Origin: DATNFP01 sp035606335
Lineage (GTDB): Bacteria; Bacteroidota; Bacteroidia; Chitinophagales; Chitinophagaceae
Direction: 5' to 3'
NCBI GenBank assembly: GCA_035606335.1
Contig: DATNFP010000058.1
Location: forward strand, 1-14,266
Length of the DNA: 14,266 nt
Part shown: piece by piece, positions 1 through 8,067 of the stretch
How the letters are laid out: the number at the start of each line of letters is the position of its first letter
Position numbering within the stretch: position 1 is the stretch's first letter
Made by a program: the position numbers and the translations under genes
Notes under the pieces: generated by a model
The model's database searches: none
Seen by the model: the letters and a program-made list of their open reading frames with translations, nothing else
Told to the model about the DNA's origin: nothing

Positions 1-1410
1 GGGAGAACATTTTCATTTGATCTGAATACGTCAAACAATCACAATACAAACCCGAGCCATTTGCTTGCCCAAAGCATTTTTTTGATCAACACATCCCTGA
101 ATGATACATTAAACCAGCAAACTACTTTAGGACAAAATACATGGAGCGTTTCAGGTAATGCAACTTATACGGAACCGATAGCAAAGAATGGCGAGCTGCA
201 GTTTCAATATTCTCTGAATTATCTACCAGGTACTTCCGCAAAGGATGTTTACTTCTACTCAAACGTGACAGAAGGATATACCTTATCAGATAGCCTGTTA
301 TCAAGTACTTTTAAAAGCGAGAATATAGCCGATAAAGTAGGTGGAAGCTATATGTTTCAGCATAACAAACTGCAATTTTCAGCCGGTCTGTATTATCAGA
401 TAACCACTCTGCATAATACTCAATATCTGCCGAGCACTTATCAGCTCGACAGGACTTTTTACAACATATTACCTACTGCCACATTTCAGTATATATTCTC
501 ACCTACCAATTATTTTCATTTCACTTACATCACATTTACCTCTGCACCTACGGTTACACAGTTACAAAGTGTGATAAATAATACAAACCCTCTACAGCTC
601 ACTACAGGCAACCCGGCATTAAGACAACCCTACGAACATAATTTTTATGCAAATTATTTTTCTACAGATCCTGCGTCGTCATCCACATTTGTTGTTTCGT
701 TATCAGGCAACTATACTGAAAATTATATCACCAACAATTCCATAATAGCAGAAAACGATACCGTGTTAAGAAAAGACATTACTCTTCCCAAAGGTTCGCA
801 GCTTATTACTCCTGTAAACAAAGATGGGAACTGGAATGTCAATACCTATATAAGCTACGGGCTCCCGGTAGATCTGATAAGATCTAACATTAGCCTTAAC
901 ATAACCGGCGGAATGGCAAAGATACCTGCTATTATAAATGATCAGATCAACTATGCTAATACTAAAAGTGGTGGAATAGGATTCACAATTAGCAGCAACA
1001 TAAATGAAAATATCGACTTTACAATAGCATCTAATACATCACTTAATTCAGATAAAAACTCACTTAATACAAGTCTTAATAATTTATACATAAGGCAAAA
1101 TAGCAATGCAGTCTTCAATTTAATTTTTCTGAAGAGGTTTGTGTTCAATACCGAACTATTCTATCAATATAATTCCGGTTTGTCTGCCGGTTTCGACCAG
1201 AGCTATTTATTATGGAATGTGAGTGTTGGACGAAAGTTATTTAAAAACAGGCAGGGAGATATCCGGGTAATAGTGTATGATTTTCTGAAACAGAATAATA
1301 ATATACAGCATACCGTTACAGAAACATACATCCAGGATATGCGCACAAACATTTTGCAACGGTACTTTATGCTTACATTCACTTATAGTCTAAGGGATTT
1401 GAAGCAATAG
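1..1410 (+). CDS. Outer-membrane beta-barrel family protein, C-terminal part (5' end outside window)
   Basis: The reading frame is open from base 1, so this is the last 469 residues of a longer protein whose start lies upstream. The sequence is a run of alternating polar and aromatic/hydrophobic stretches with Asn/Thr/Ser-rich turns, as in the strands and loops of a large outer-membrane barrel. The NPxLRQPYEHNF segment near residue 205 and the closing RYFMLTFTYSLRDL strand match the Bacteroidota 'outer membrane beta-barrel' family (OMP_b-brl_3 type, TonB-receptor-like but usually without a known substrate). The expected N-terminal carboxypeptidase-regulatory-like and plug regions would be upstream. 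It converges on the minus-strand operon and ends 19 bp before a strong hairpin. The barrel call is firm; the ligand is unknown. Confidence 0.8.
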   Translation, partial: GRTFSFDLNTSNNHNTNPSHLLAQSIFLINTSLNDTLNQQTTLGQNTWSVSGNATYTEPIAKNGELQFQYSLNYLPGTSAKDVYFYSNVTEGYTLSDSLLSSTFKSENIADKVGGSYMFQHNKLQFSAGLYYQITTLHNTQYLPSTYQLDRTFYNILPTATFQYIFSPTNYFHFTYITFTSAPTVTQLQSVINNTNPLQLTTGNPALRQPYEHNFYANYFSTDPASSSTFVVSLSGNYTENYITNNSIIAENDTVLRKDITLPKGSQLITPVNKDGNWNVNTYISYGLPVDLIRSNISLNITGGMAKIPAIINDQINYANTKSGGIGFTISSNINENIDFTIASNTSLNSDKNSLNTSLNNLYIRQNSNAVFNLIFLKRFVFNTELFYQYNSGLSAGFDQSYLLWNVSVGRKLFKNRQGDIRVIVYDFLKQNNNIQHTVTETYIQDMRTNILQRYFMLTFTYSLRDLKQ

Positions 1411-1420
1411 TTTTTAGCAT

Positions 1421-1452
1421 AAAAAAAATGAGGCAGGTATTAACCTGCCTCA
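1421..1452 (-). terminator. Bidirectional intrinsic terminator between convergent genes
   Basis: A perfect 10-bp stem (TGAGGCAGGT at 1429-1438, ACCTGCCTCA at 1443-1452) closes a 4-nt loop. Eight A residues at 1421-1428 become a U-tract when read on the minus strand, so it is a textbook rho-independent terminator for the operon ending at 1463. For the plus-strand barrel gene ending at 1410 the hairpin is also correctly placed, but no good U-tract follows on that strand. Confidence 0.88.
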
Positions 1453-1462
1453 ATGAAAAATA

Positions 1463-2227
1463 TTATTTGTGTCTCAGTAAATAAACTAATGTGATATTGG
1501 TATTTATGCAGGCAATAGGTTCGTTATAATTATCAATCTTTCTTCCGGCATTATTAAGTCTGTCTACATTATCAATTTTAAAGTTGGGTTTCGAGTAGAA
1601 ATAATCTGCATTGAGCATTATACCAAATGAGTTGCTTATGTTATAACGCAAGCCGGCACCCGCCTGTAATGCAAAAGTAGTAGCAGTGGCAGGTTTTTGA
1701 TAAAACTCGGGATCCGTTACACCACCATCAGTTAATATAACATTATTGCCTGCCAGAGAAGCATTTGCTAAACCGATTAACACTCGGAAATCAACTGATA
1801 ATCTTTTGCCTGCTGGTATTGAATAATATGGACCCACCAATATGTTTAGCACATGATTATCTCCATTAGTTTCAAGGTACACACTATCCACATCAAAAGA
1901 TTCTTTTAATCCGTTAGCCATGTTCTGAACACCATTAAATGCATATTTGTGATAAGAAATCAATGCGCTTATCCCGAAATTCTTATTCAGAAAATAAGTG
2001 GCAGTAACACCAAAATCAGATCCTGCTTTTGCGAATCCGGATTTAGAATTATCGTAATCGGCTTTTACATAATTTCCAAAAGGAACAGATAACCCACCTG
2101 TTATTCCGAATATCCATTTAACATTTGTTGATTTTGCTTGTTCTGTTTCCTGTGCAATACTGTTATAAGGCAATAATGATCCGGATGTCGCTATCATTAC
2201 AAAAAGTGCTGCTATTATTTTTCTCAT
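1463..2227 (-). CDS. Small outer-membrane beta-barrel protein (OmpW/PorT-like fold)
   Basis: 254 residues. A signal peptide is visible (MRKIIAALF... with likely cleavage after about residue 25, near SIAQ). The mature part begins with a Gly/aromatic-rich strand (FGITGGLSVPFGNY) and continues as alternating strands to a last strand, NTNITLVYLL. This is typical of the 8-to-10-strand barrel proteins annotated in Bacteroidota as 'outer membrane beta-barrel protein' or PorT family. It begins 23 bp after the lipoprotein gene, with an A-rich stretch before its ATG. It is the last gene before the terminator at 1421-1452, so it is probably co-transcribed with the TonB receptor and lipoprotein. Its role is unknown; a structural or accessory role for the uptake system is only inferred from position. 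Confidence 0.75.
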   Translation of the reverse strand: MRKIIAALFVMIATSGSLLPYNSIAQETEQAKSTNVKWIFGITGGLSVPFGNYVKADYDNSKSGFAKAGSDFGVTATYFLNKNFGISALISYHKYAFNGVQNMANGLKESFDVDSVYLETNGDNHVLNILVGPYYSIPAGKRLSVDFRVLIGLANASLAGNNVILTDGGVTDPEFYQKPATATTFALQAGAGLRYNISNSFGIMLNADYFYSKPNFKIDNVDRLNNAGRKIDNYNEPIACINTNITLVYLLRHK

Positions 2228-2250
2228 TTTTTAATTATTTAGAGGATTAA

Positions 2251-2820
2251 TTATTTAATGTATATCGTGAAGTTTACGTCAATATCAATAGATCCGCGAT
2301 TACAATCCCCATTTTTCACATTGGGCTGATGATGCAGTACCACTTCAAGATTTCCTGAGCTTGGACTACCTGCCGCGAATTTATCAGCCAGACCCACTTC
2401 ATGCTGGGGGGTATTGGTATCGTGATCAGTTCTTTGAACAGATAGATTAAGCCCCGGGGCAATCGTAAAACAAACGAGATGATAATTCTCACGATCCTGT
2501 ATTTCGGGAGTTATATCAAGTGGCGGAGTTTTTGTCTCATCGAGGACCATAACTTTTACATTATAGACAGCATTTGCCCGTAATTTCATGTGTGCAAGGC
2601 TTGTATCCGGTGCGCTTGTATCGTTAGGGTTTAGCTTGGTCCATGCACAGCTTACCATATCAGTCGAATCTGCAACATTGGTAGCAACTAGCTTGAGTGT
2701 GGTAATAAATTCGTTTCCGGGTACAGGGGGCGCTACTGCTTTCTCCTGTTTGTTGCAGGCGCTCCAGAAAATAACTAATGTCATTATTGTCGTTAATAAA
2801 ACTATACGTGTCTTGTTCAT
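2251..2820 (-). CDS. Lipoprotein associated with TonB-dependent receptor
   Basis: 189 residues. A hydrophobic N-terminus leads to a lipobox FWSAC with the lipidated Cys at residue 22, so this is an envelope lipoprotein. After a Pro-rich linker comes a beta-rich domain: FITTLKLVATNV (about 39-50), NAVYNVKVMVLDETKTPPLDIT (about 84-105), then EIQDRENYHLVCF and a C-terminal LEVVLHHQPNVKNGDCN...IDIDVNFTIYI. This pattern (ITTLxL, LxAxxxYxVxVxxLxExxxPxxDIT, LKHQPxxKxG, DVxF) matches a small Bacteroidota lipoprotein family that I recall encoded beside TonB-dependent receptors; no experimentally assigned function is known to me. Its ATG is 9 bp after the receptor stop, across a run of ten A residues, so the two are almost certainly co-translated. 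Paired histidines near the C-terminus would suit metal contact, but that is inference. Confidence 0.75.
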   Translation of the reverse strand: MNKTRIVLLTTIMTLVIFWSACNKQEKAVAPPVPGNEFITTLKLVATNVADSTDMVSCAWTKLNPNDTSAPDTSLAHMKLRANAVYNVKVMVLDETKTPPLDITPEIQDRENYHLVCFTIAPGLNLSVQRTDHDTNTPQHEVGLADKFAAGSPSSGNLEVVLHHQPNVKNGDCNRGSIDIDVNFTIYIK

Positions 2821-2829
2821 GTTTTTTTT

Positions 2830-5151
2830 TTAAAATGAATATTTAAGTCTTAAAATGTAATTGATGCCCAATTCGTCGGCATAATACCTGAAGTGGTTTA
2901 AGTAGTCGCGGTAAGCCACATTGGTAATGTTATCAACTGCAAACTGAATGTTTAGTGAATTGTGTTTAATGTGCAACAAGCACCCTACATTGGCATTCCA
3001 TAAGGAATATCCTGCCGGTGGAGGTACATAATCTGTATGGGGCGGTACTCTTGTTTGTCTTGCGACGCTTATGTTATCTATCGAGACGTATGGCTCACTT
3101 ACTTTTCCTATGTTAGGCAGGTGATATTCTATTCCATTGTCAAGGCGGTCAGCCGGCATATAGATGAGATGGTTATGTATCGTTTCATTATAGCCGCGTA
3201 CAACAGTTGCTTTCAGCTGGTAAGTGAAGTTTGGCAAAAAGGCGTATTGTGCAGACACATCAACACCTTTAATATTTACGTTATCCTGCGTGAAAGCAAA
3301 AGCCGGGAATACTCCACTGATGGTTGTAACAGGCTGTGCCAAAGGCATTTCATAGATGTAATTCCAGATATTATTGTAATACAGGTCTATGCTGCTCCTT
3401 AGCTTATCAGAAGTATAATTCACAGAGAAGCTGGTATTAATTGAGCGCTCTGATTTCAGTGCCGAATCACCGATTTCGTAGCTGGCATCACTGAAGTGTA
3501 CACCGTTAATGTATAGCTCGTTAATGCTTGGCGCTCTCCAGGCAGTTCCCGTGTTCAGGTTCATGGTAAGATGATCATTGAAATGATACAATGCCCCCGC
3601 AGTGCCTGTTATATTACTATACTCGTACGTTGTATTGTACAGAACAAGATTTACCGGGTTTCTCTGGTATACCTGAAGCCAGCGATAGTCGTACCGTATT
3701 CCTGCTTCAAATGTCAGCTTGTTTACGCTGTACCTTTCTATTGCAAATATGCCGCCATTATAGTCCCTGAAATTAGGTATGAGATAACGGATGCCTTTGA
3801 ACACATTTCCTGATGTGGTGCCAGTAAAGCCAAAACTTCCGGTAAAACCGTTTTTATTGGGTTGTGTGTATATCAGGTCCAGCGTTTGAGTGATCAATTG
3901 AAAGCTGAGCTGTGGCTCTTTCAGAATGTTCGGATCAGTAGTCAGTGGCAGATCAGAATCATATTCTTTACGTAGATCTTTTTGTCTGCCAAAAGTTATA
4001 TCCAGTTTTCCGCCATTGTGAAATTTATAGTTAGAGCTTGCTTTAAATAGATCGTGATAAACTGTCTGGTAGCTGCGTTGGATATCGTATGAGAAAAAGG
4101 AGCGCGTTAGTGGTCGTGGACTTTCAAATTTGATGAGCAGATCTTTTAGGCTTCCGCTTTCTGCACCTTCAAATATTCCTACTTCTGTGTTATACTGACT
4201 ATAATAAACATTAAAGTCAAATCCCTTCCACTTATACCCCACATTTGCAGAAAAGTCGCCTTCCCTCAATCCGGTATTATTGAGATAGTAATGAGGGGTA
4301 CTGAAATTGCCTGCATCTTTAAGTGTGCCCTGTATTCGCCATGATAAACCTTCAAGCGCTTTGTCAAAAGCACCTTGCAAAGAAGTAGATAATGCTCCCA
4401 TTCTCCCGTTGCTGGCTCCTATAAGATAAACATCTCCTGTGATGCCTTTTTGTGTTGGCAGGTCATCAGGCGAAAGCAATACAACGCCCCCAATTGCATC
4501 AGAGCCGTAACGAACACTTTCCGCACCTTTTACTACCGTAATTTTATTAGCAATAAAAGGGTCAATTTCAGGAGCGTGTTCTGAACCCCACTGCTGTCCT
4601 TCCTGTCTTACGCCATCGTTTATTATTAAAACGCGGTTGCTGTACAGACCATGAATTACTGGTTTGGACAAGGTTGGCCCCGTTTGGACAGAGTTCAGGC
4701 CGGGAAGTTCCTTTAGCGCCTGTCCTAAAGTGGCGCCACGTGTTTGTTCAAGCGCTTTGCCGCTCAGCTCTGTTTGTGTAGCAGTATGCAGGTCTTGCAG
4801 CCGTTCGCCCTTCACCACAACTTCTCCTAATTCGTTTTCTCCTGATGCCAATACTATTTGTATGCTTTCAGTATCTGCAATGTTTATTACTACCCTGGTT
4901 TTTTTATATTCAATAGCCTCACAGACAAGAGTGTCCTTGCCTCGGCAAATATTAGTTATTGTAAAATTGCCATTGGTATCTGTTGCTGCTCCAAGGGATG
5001 TAGACAATAATCGCACAATAGCTCCTACGACAGGACGCTGATGTTTGTCCGTTACTTTGCCTTGTAGCTCATAAATACACACCTGTGCATTACACATCGG
5101 CGATGTAATAAGTACAGCCAACAGAACCATGGCATTGATGAAACGTGCCAC
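2830..5151 (-). CDS. TonB-dependent outer-membrane receptor, ZnuD-like
   Basis: 773 residues. A signal peptide (1-22, ending CNA) is followed by a carboxypeptidase-regulatory-like domain (about 25-105, GKVTDKHQRPVVGAIVRL...TDTNGNFTI), a TonB-box-like segment (GELGEVVVKGERL), a plug (about 120-230) and a 22-strand-type barrel ending in YILRLKYSF. The plug shows LSKPVIHGLYSNRVLIINDG, EHAPEIDPFIANKITVVKG and VRYGSDAIGGVV. The barrel carries RAPSINELYINGVHF...YEIGDSALKSERS. Both segments closely follow the zinc receptor ZnuD, which makes zinc or another transition metal (free or chelated) the best substrate guess. It would import its ligand using TonB-ExbBD energy. The start is GTG; an in-frame stop lies 12 bp upstream and the next internal ATG would remove the basic start of the signal peptide. 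It is the second gene of a four-gene operon. Confidence 0.9.
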   Translation of the reverse strand: MARFINAMVLLAVLITSPMCNAQVCIYELQGKVTDKHQRPVVGAIVRLLSTSLGAATDTNGNFTITNICRGKDTLVCEAIEYKKTRVVINIADTESIQIVLASGENELGEVVVKGERLQDLHTATQTELSGKALEQTRGATLGQALKELPGLNSVQTGPTLSKPVIHGLYSNRVLIINDGVRQEGQQWGSEHAPEIDPFIANKITVVKGAESVRYGSDAIGGVVLLSPDDLPTQKGITGDVYLIGASNGRMGALSTSLQGAFDKALEGLSWRIQGTLKDAGNFSTPHYYLNNTGLREGDFSANVGYKWKGFDFNVYYSQYNTEVGIFEGAESGSLKDLLIKFESPRPLTRSFFSYDIQRSYQTVYHDLFKASSNYKFHNGGKLDITFGRQKDLRKEYDSDLPLTTDPNILKEPQLSFQLITQTLDLIYTQPNKNGFTGSFGFTGTTSGNVFKGIRYLIPNFRDYNGGIFAIERYSVNKLTFEAGIRYDYRWLQVYQRNPVNLVLYNTTYEYSNITGTAGALYHFNDHLTMNLNTGTAWRAPSINELYINGVHFSDASYEIGDSALKSERSINTSFSVNYTSDKLRSSIDLYYNNIWNYIYEMPLAQPVTTISGVFPAFAFTQDNVNIKGVDVSAQYAFLPNFTYQLKATVVRGYNETIHNHLIYMPADRLDNGIEYHLPNIGKVSEPYVSIDNISVARQTRVPPHTDYVPPPAGYSLWNANVGCLLHIKHNSLNIQFAVDNITNVAYRDYLNHFRYYADELGINYILRLKYSF

Positions 5152-5176
5152 GATACTTGTTTAATAAAAAAATGAA

Positions 5177-5185
5177 TAATTACAA
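5177..5185 (-). promoter_or_regulatory. Partial copy of the operon operator sequence before the TonB receptor
   Basis: On the minus strand this reads TTGTAATTA, nine bases identical to the first nine of the 12-bp palindrome at 5561-5572. It lies 26 bp upstream of the receptor's GTG, in the 71-bp gap. It may be a second, weaker regulator site or chance in AT-rich DNA. Confidence 0.3.
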
Positions 5186-5222
5186 GCTATGCTGTAAGAA
5201 AAATGTTACTGAAAATCGTGCA

Positions 5223-5549
5223 TTAACACATGGGCGGACCGCGTAAGGAAACTACATTGCTACTGGGTGTAAAATGGAAATGATAAATGGGCAGCGTCCA
5301 TTTTGTGTAGTGTATGATCTCTTCGAACGATAGATATTGTTTTTCCGAAGAAAGGAACGAGCTTACTACAATGTTTAGGAATGAACAGTGCGTATGAACT
5401 GTCCTTATTACTACCCCCTTCTCATGATAATTCTCAACTGAGTCGCGGTGATTGGCAAATATATTGTGCAAAAACTCTCTCGGGGTGATCCAGTAAAGGA
5501 ACACCAGGAACATTAACCCGCTAACTATTTTGGTTAATTGTTTTCTCAA
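5223..5549 (-). CDS. Small membrane-anchored His/Cys protein, first gene of the TonB-receptor operon
   Basis: 108 residues. The N-terminus (MRKQLTKIVSGLMFLVFLYW) is one hydrophobic segment after a basic start: a signal anchor or uncleaved signal. The rest has conserved-looking features: TPREFLHNIF, ANHRDSVENYHEKG, an HTHC motif, an HFHF motif, and a C-terminal LRGPPMC. I recall similar short proteins with a PREL/F-H...H.HC...LR(A/G)PP layout upstream of TonB receptors in Bacteroidota, without known function. The spaced His and Cys residues suggest metal binding, but this is not shown. The start is TTG at 5549: no in-frame ATG precedes it before a stop at about 5594, and the next ATG would cut into the hydrophobic segment. 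The receptor follows after 71 bp. Confidence 0.7.
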   Translation of the reverse strand: MRKQLTKIVSGLMFLVFLYWITPREFLHNIFANHRDSVENYHEKGVVIRTVHTHCSFLNIVVSSFLSSEKQYLSFEEIIHYTKWTLPIYHFHFTPSSNVVSLRGPPMC

Positions 5550-5560
5550 GAGATTGTTTG

Positions 5561-5572
5561 TTGTAATTACAA
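5561..5572. promoter_or_regulatory. Perfect palindrome TTGTAATTACAA, candidate repressor operator
   Basis: TTGTAATTACAA reads the same on both strands. It begins inside the predicted -7 element of the receptor operon (TAAATTTG at 5577-5570 on the minus strand) and covers the expected transcription start. A bound protein would therefore block initiation. Its half-site resembles the TTGTAAT/TCGTAAT arms of Fur-family sites (Zur, PerR), although the usual 7-1-7 spacing is shortened here. The regulator is unknown and is not encoded in the window. Confidence 0.55.
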
Positions 5573-5577
5573 ATTTA
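5570..5577 (-). promoter_or_regulatory. Predicted -7 promoter element of the TonB-receptor operon
   Basis: The minus strand reads TAAATTTG, an exact match to the Bacteroidota -7 consensus TAnnTTTG. The upstream -33 region (around 5595-5600, ATTTTA) is only a partial match to TTTG. Transcription would start near 5564, giving a leader of about 15 nt before the TTG start at 5549. It sits between the preceding terminator hairpin and the first gene, where an operon promoter is expected. Confidence 0.55.
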
Positions 5578-5594
5578 AACTTATTAGTACTTCA

Positions 5595-5644
5595 TAAAAT
5601 AATTTATCCGTAATTCCCCCTTAAGAGGGGAGTTACGGATAAAT
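5595..5644 (-). terminator. Long terminator hairpin after the M43 protease gene
   Basis: The arms 5602-5619 and 5627-5644 pair over 18 positions with one imperfect pair (T5614/G5632) around a 7-nt loop. Read on the minus strand, the hairpin lies 47 bp past the protease stop and is followed by a T-rich tail (ATTATTTTATG). It separates the protease from the TonB-receptor operon promoter. The stem is also stable on the plus strand, but no plus-strand gene precedes it. Confidence 0.85.
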
Positions 5645-5691
5645 ATCATGATCATCTATAAAAGGTTCAATCAATAACTCTTTCCCAAGTT

Positions 5692-7956
5692 TCAATACAC
5701 TACCAGTTTTTCGGTATGAGTTTGATCAGGAGTTATCACCTGTACCATATATATGCCTTTTGCCGAAATAACAGTAGCAGGTATTTCAATTCTGCTAATG
5801 CTTCCACCTACTTGCTGATGAGTATTGTAAATTGTTTTTCCCGTCACATCTGTAACTATAATCTGTGCAGGAGCATTGCTGTTTTCTTTTATTATTACAT
5901 AAGCGTTTCCATTAGTAGGATTAGGAGCTACAGCTATTCCCTTATTATCAGGAACAAGTGTGTTTACACCTGCGGGGAAAATGCTTACGTTAAACCGATC
6001 CATATAAAAATTATTGCTGGTGGGTATACCGTTGTTTTCTCCTCCTCCTTCCGGCCTGTAGCGGAAACGGAAAAAGGTATTGTTTGTTTTTGCTATAGAC
6101 GGTAAAACAATGCTCTGTAAGCTCCATTCGGTTTGAGAAAGTGGTTGGTAAGGAATGCCGAGTGAGCCATTATTATCAATATCTTTTTTTGTTAAAGATT
6201 TTAATGGTTTCCATGTTGTTCCGCAATCTGTAGAATAAGAAACATCCAGCGTATCTGTCATATAAATCGAATTACCGGTACGTGATGTACCTGCGTACAT
6301 AAAGTTGAGATTAGCATTATTATTTGTGGCCATGCTGGTGAGGTCTAAAGCAGGGCTGAAAAGATCGGCGAAATCTCCTTGTGGTGCGCCAATATAAAAG
6401 CTTGGATATGTGCGGGGATCGTAAGCAGTATAAGTAACACAATTCTTATCGTAAAAGCCTGTTTGATTATTATACGACCATTTATAAGGTGCATCCGAAT
6501 AATAGTTGAATATCGGCCATTTATTCAGATCAGCGCTTGGAGAGAATTCTTCATAATAACCCTCAGCCGGAATACCTGTAGGGTCAGCCACATACACTAA
6601 ACTATCCTTTGTAATTGTATTTGTCCCTGCGTTCGATGTCACTGTCAAAGAAATGCTTACCCATCCTGTTTGTGAGAATTTATTATTGACAATAGGATCT
6701 GTAGAGGTAGCATTTGTCGCTCCATTAGAAAAAGTCCAGCTACGTGTTGCGATAGTATCATTCCAGCTTTGGTCAACAAAACGGAAAGTCTGGCTTGAAC
6801 ACATATAATGACTTACTGCAGCTGTTTGGCTTATGCTCGAAAAAGTAGGATTGGCCACAGAAAAATCTGCAACAGGAGCAAGATCAGGAACAGGCTGGAG
6901 GGCACCTGTACGTGTAAGGTTAAAGGTAGTCCACAGGCTGTCTCTTCCACCTACATCACTATAGGCTGCGGCACGTGCACGCACTGTCTGGCCTATTGTA
7001 AACATATTTTTACAGCTTGCGTAGTTCATTATATTTGAAACATTGCAGGTATCGGGATAGTCAACCAATGAATCTACTCCCGGAACGCTGCTGGGGTACA
7101 TTTTATAATTGCCTGTCGCGCAAATTGTATCGTAAACATTGCATGTACCGAAATCACCTTGCGTTGGCGGAGTGTCGTCTACGAGATCATCGCCACCACA
7201 ACCTTTTAATGGAGTATTAGTATTTCCCCATGTATGGTATAAGTTAAAATAGTGTCCTACTTCATGAGGAATTGTGGCGCCTTCGTCGTTACCCGTAATA
7301 GTTAAAAAAGGAGAAGCACACATCAGTCCATCCCAATAAGGTATTGCGGCACCTTCCGATGGGAAAATAGCGTAGGCGGCTACTACGCCCCCGCTTTCAG
7401 CAGCAAGTCCGACATAATTTTCAACCCAGATGTTCATATACGAACGTGGGTTCCATTCATCAAGTTTTGCCTGGTTATCTTTTCCATAGGAGAGATAACT
7501 ATAATGCCTGGTGATACCTTTAGTAGAATTCCCCTGGGGATCCTTTGTAGCGAACTTAAATATGTAGTTCATCTTACCCACATACTTCTTGAATATAGGT
7601 ATCACAACCGATGTATCATTCCTTAACTGGTAGAAATCGTTAAGGTTATTGAGCATGGCTGTTATTTTATTATCCGGTACATTTTCACTGCCATAATCAT
7701 GTATTACATGTACCACCACCGGGATGATAATCGTAGTATCTCCACTAGCCGTTGTCCTTTCAAGCTTGCTAAGGTCCATTACCTTTATCTTCTCTGAGAT
7801 ATCCTTTTCCAACTTGTCGTTATATTCCTTGATCTTATCAGCTAATTCCGGGTGTTGCCTTAGTATCTGTTGCTGCATGGGAACAGTGCCGCAAAATTGA
7901 GCTTCGCTAATACTGCAGATAAGCAAAGCAGACATGAGTAAAAAAAATGACTTCAT
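5692..7956 (-). CDS. Secreted M43 (pappalysin/cytophagalysin-type) zinc metalloprotease with PKD-like and T9SS C-terminal domains
   Basis: 754 residues. A signal peptide (1-20, ending SEAQ) precedes a propeptide-like region. The catalytic domain starts around 74 with TTIIIPVVVHVIHDYG. The zinc site is HEVGHYFNLYH at 231-241 (ligands His231, His235, His241; general base Glu232), followed by the Met-turn NIMNYASC at 308-315 and FTIGQTVRARAA. A PKD-like beta-sandwich spans about 360-457 (PVADFS...WTFSNGA...SLTVTSNAG). Another beta-rich region at about 465-665 (GYYEEF..., SPALDLTSM..., DTLDVSYSTDCG) resembles jelly-roll/MAM-like adhesion modules. A Por-secretion tail closes the protein (about 679-754: APNPTNGNAYV...VTDVTGKTIY...GIYMVQV), so it is exported by type IX secretion to the surface or medium. 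The usual Gly of HExxHxxGxxH is Asn238. It appears monocistronic. Confidence 0.93.
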   Translation of the reverse strand: MKSFFLLMSALLICSISEAQFCGTVPMQQQILRQHPELADKIKEYNDKLEKDISEKIKVMDLSKLERTTASGDTTIIIPVVVHVIHDYGSENVPDNKITAMLNNLNDFYQLRNDTSVVIPIFKKYVGKMNYIFKFATKDPQGNSTKGITRHYSYLSYGKDNQAKLDEWNPRSYMNIWVENYVGLAAESGGVVAAYAIFPSEGAAIPYWDGLMCASPFLTITGNDEGATIPHEVGHYFNLYHTWGNTNTPLKGCGGDDLVDDTPPTQGDFGTCNVYDTICATGNYKMYPSSVPGVDSLVDYPDTCNVSNIMNYASCKNMFTIGQTVRARAAAYSDVGGRDSLWTTFNLTRTGALQPVPDLAPVADFSVANPTFSSISQTAAVSHYMCSSQTFRFVDQSWNDTIATRSWTFSNGATNATSTDPIVNNKFSQTGWVSISLTVTSNAGTNTITKDSLVYVADPTGIPAEGYYEEFSPSADLNKWPIFNYYSDAPYKWSYNNQTGFYDKNCVTYTAYDPRTYPSFYIGAPQGDFADLFSPALDLTSMATNNNANLNFMYAGTSRTGNSIYMTDTLDVSYSTDCGTTWKPLKSLTKKDIDNNGSLGIPYQPLSQTEWSLQSIVLPSIAKTNNTFFRFRYRPEGGGENNGIPTSNNFYMDRFNVSIFPAGVNTLVPDNKGIAVAPNPTNGNAYVIIKENSNAPAQIIVTDVTGKTIYNTHQQVGGSISRIEIPATVISAKGIYMVQVITPDQTHTEKLVVY

Positions 7957-8067
7957 AACTGGGCATATTAGTTTTAAGAAAAGAGTTTACTACGAATAAT
8001 AGAAAGACGTATTTAAAAAAACATTTCTTTGGTGCCCCTGCTATATTTAAGCCAACATGGCGCTATC

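Noticed and set aside
3037..3402. Opposite-strand open frame of 121 codons
   Set aside because: It is fully embedded in the receptor barrel on the other strand; its Cys/Tyr-rich composition is typical of antisense translation.
4664..5041. Opposite-strand open frame of 125 codons
   Set aside because: It lies wholly inside the well-supported TonB-receptor gene, covering its plug and N-terminal domain, and its translation has no recognisable protein character.
5602..5644. Riboswitch or mobile-element end at the long hairpin
   Set aside because: Its position after the protease stop, single uninterrupted stem and T-rich tail are explained by transcription termination.
5716..6105. Plus-strand open frame of 129 codons
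   Set aside because: It is antisense to the C-terminal sorting domain region of the protease gene, which has clear family motifs; no promoter or terminator supports the opposite frame.
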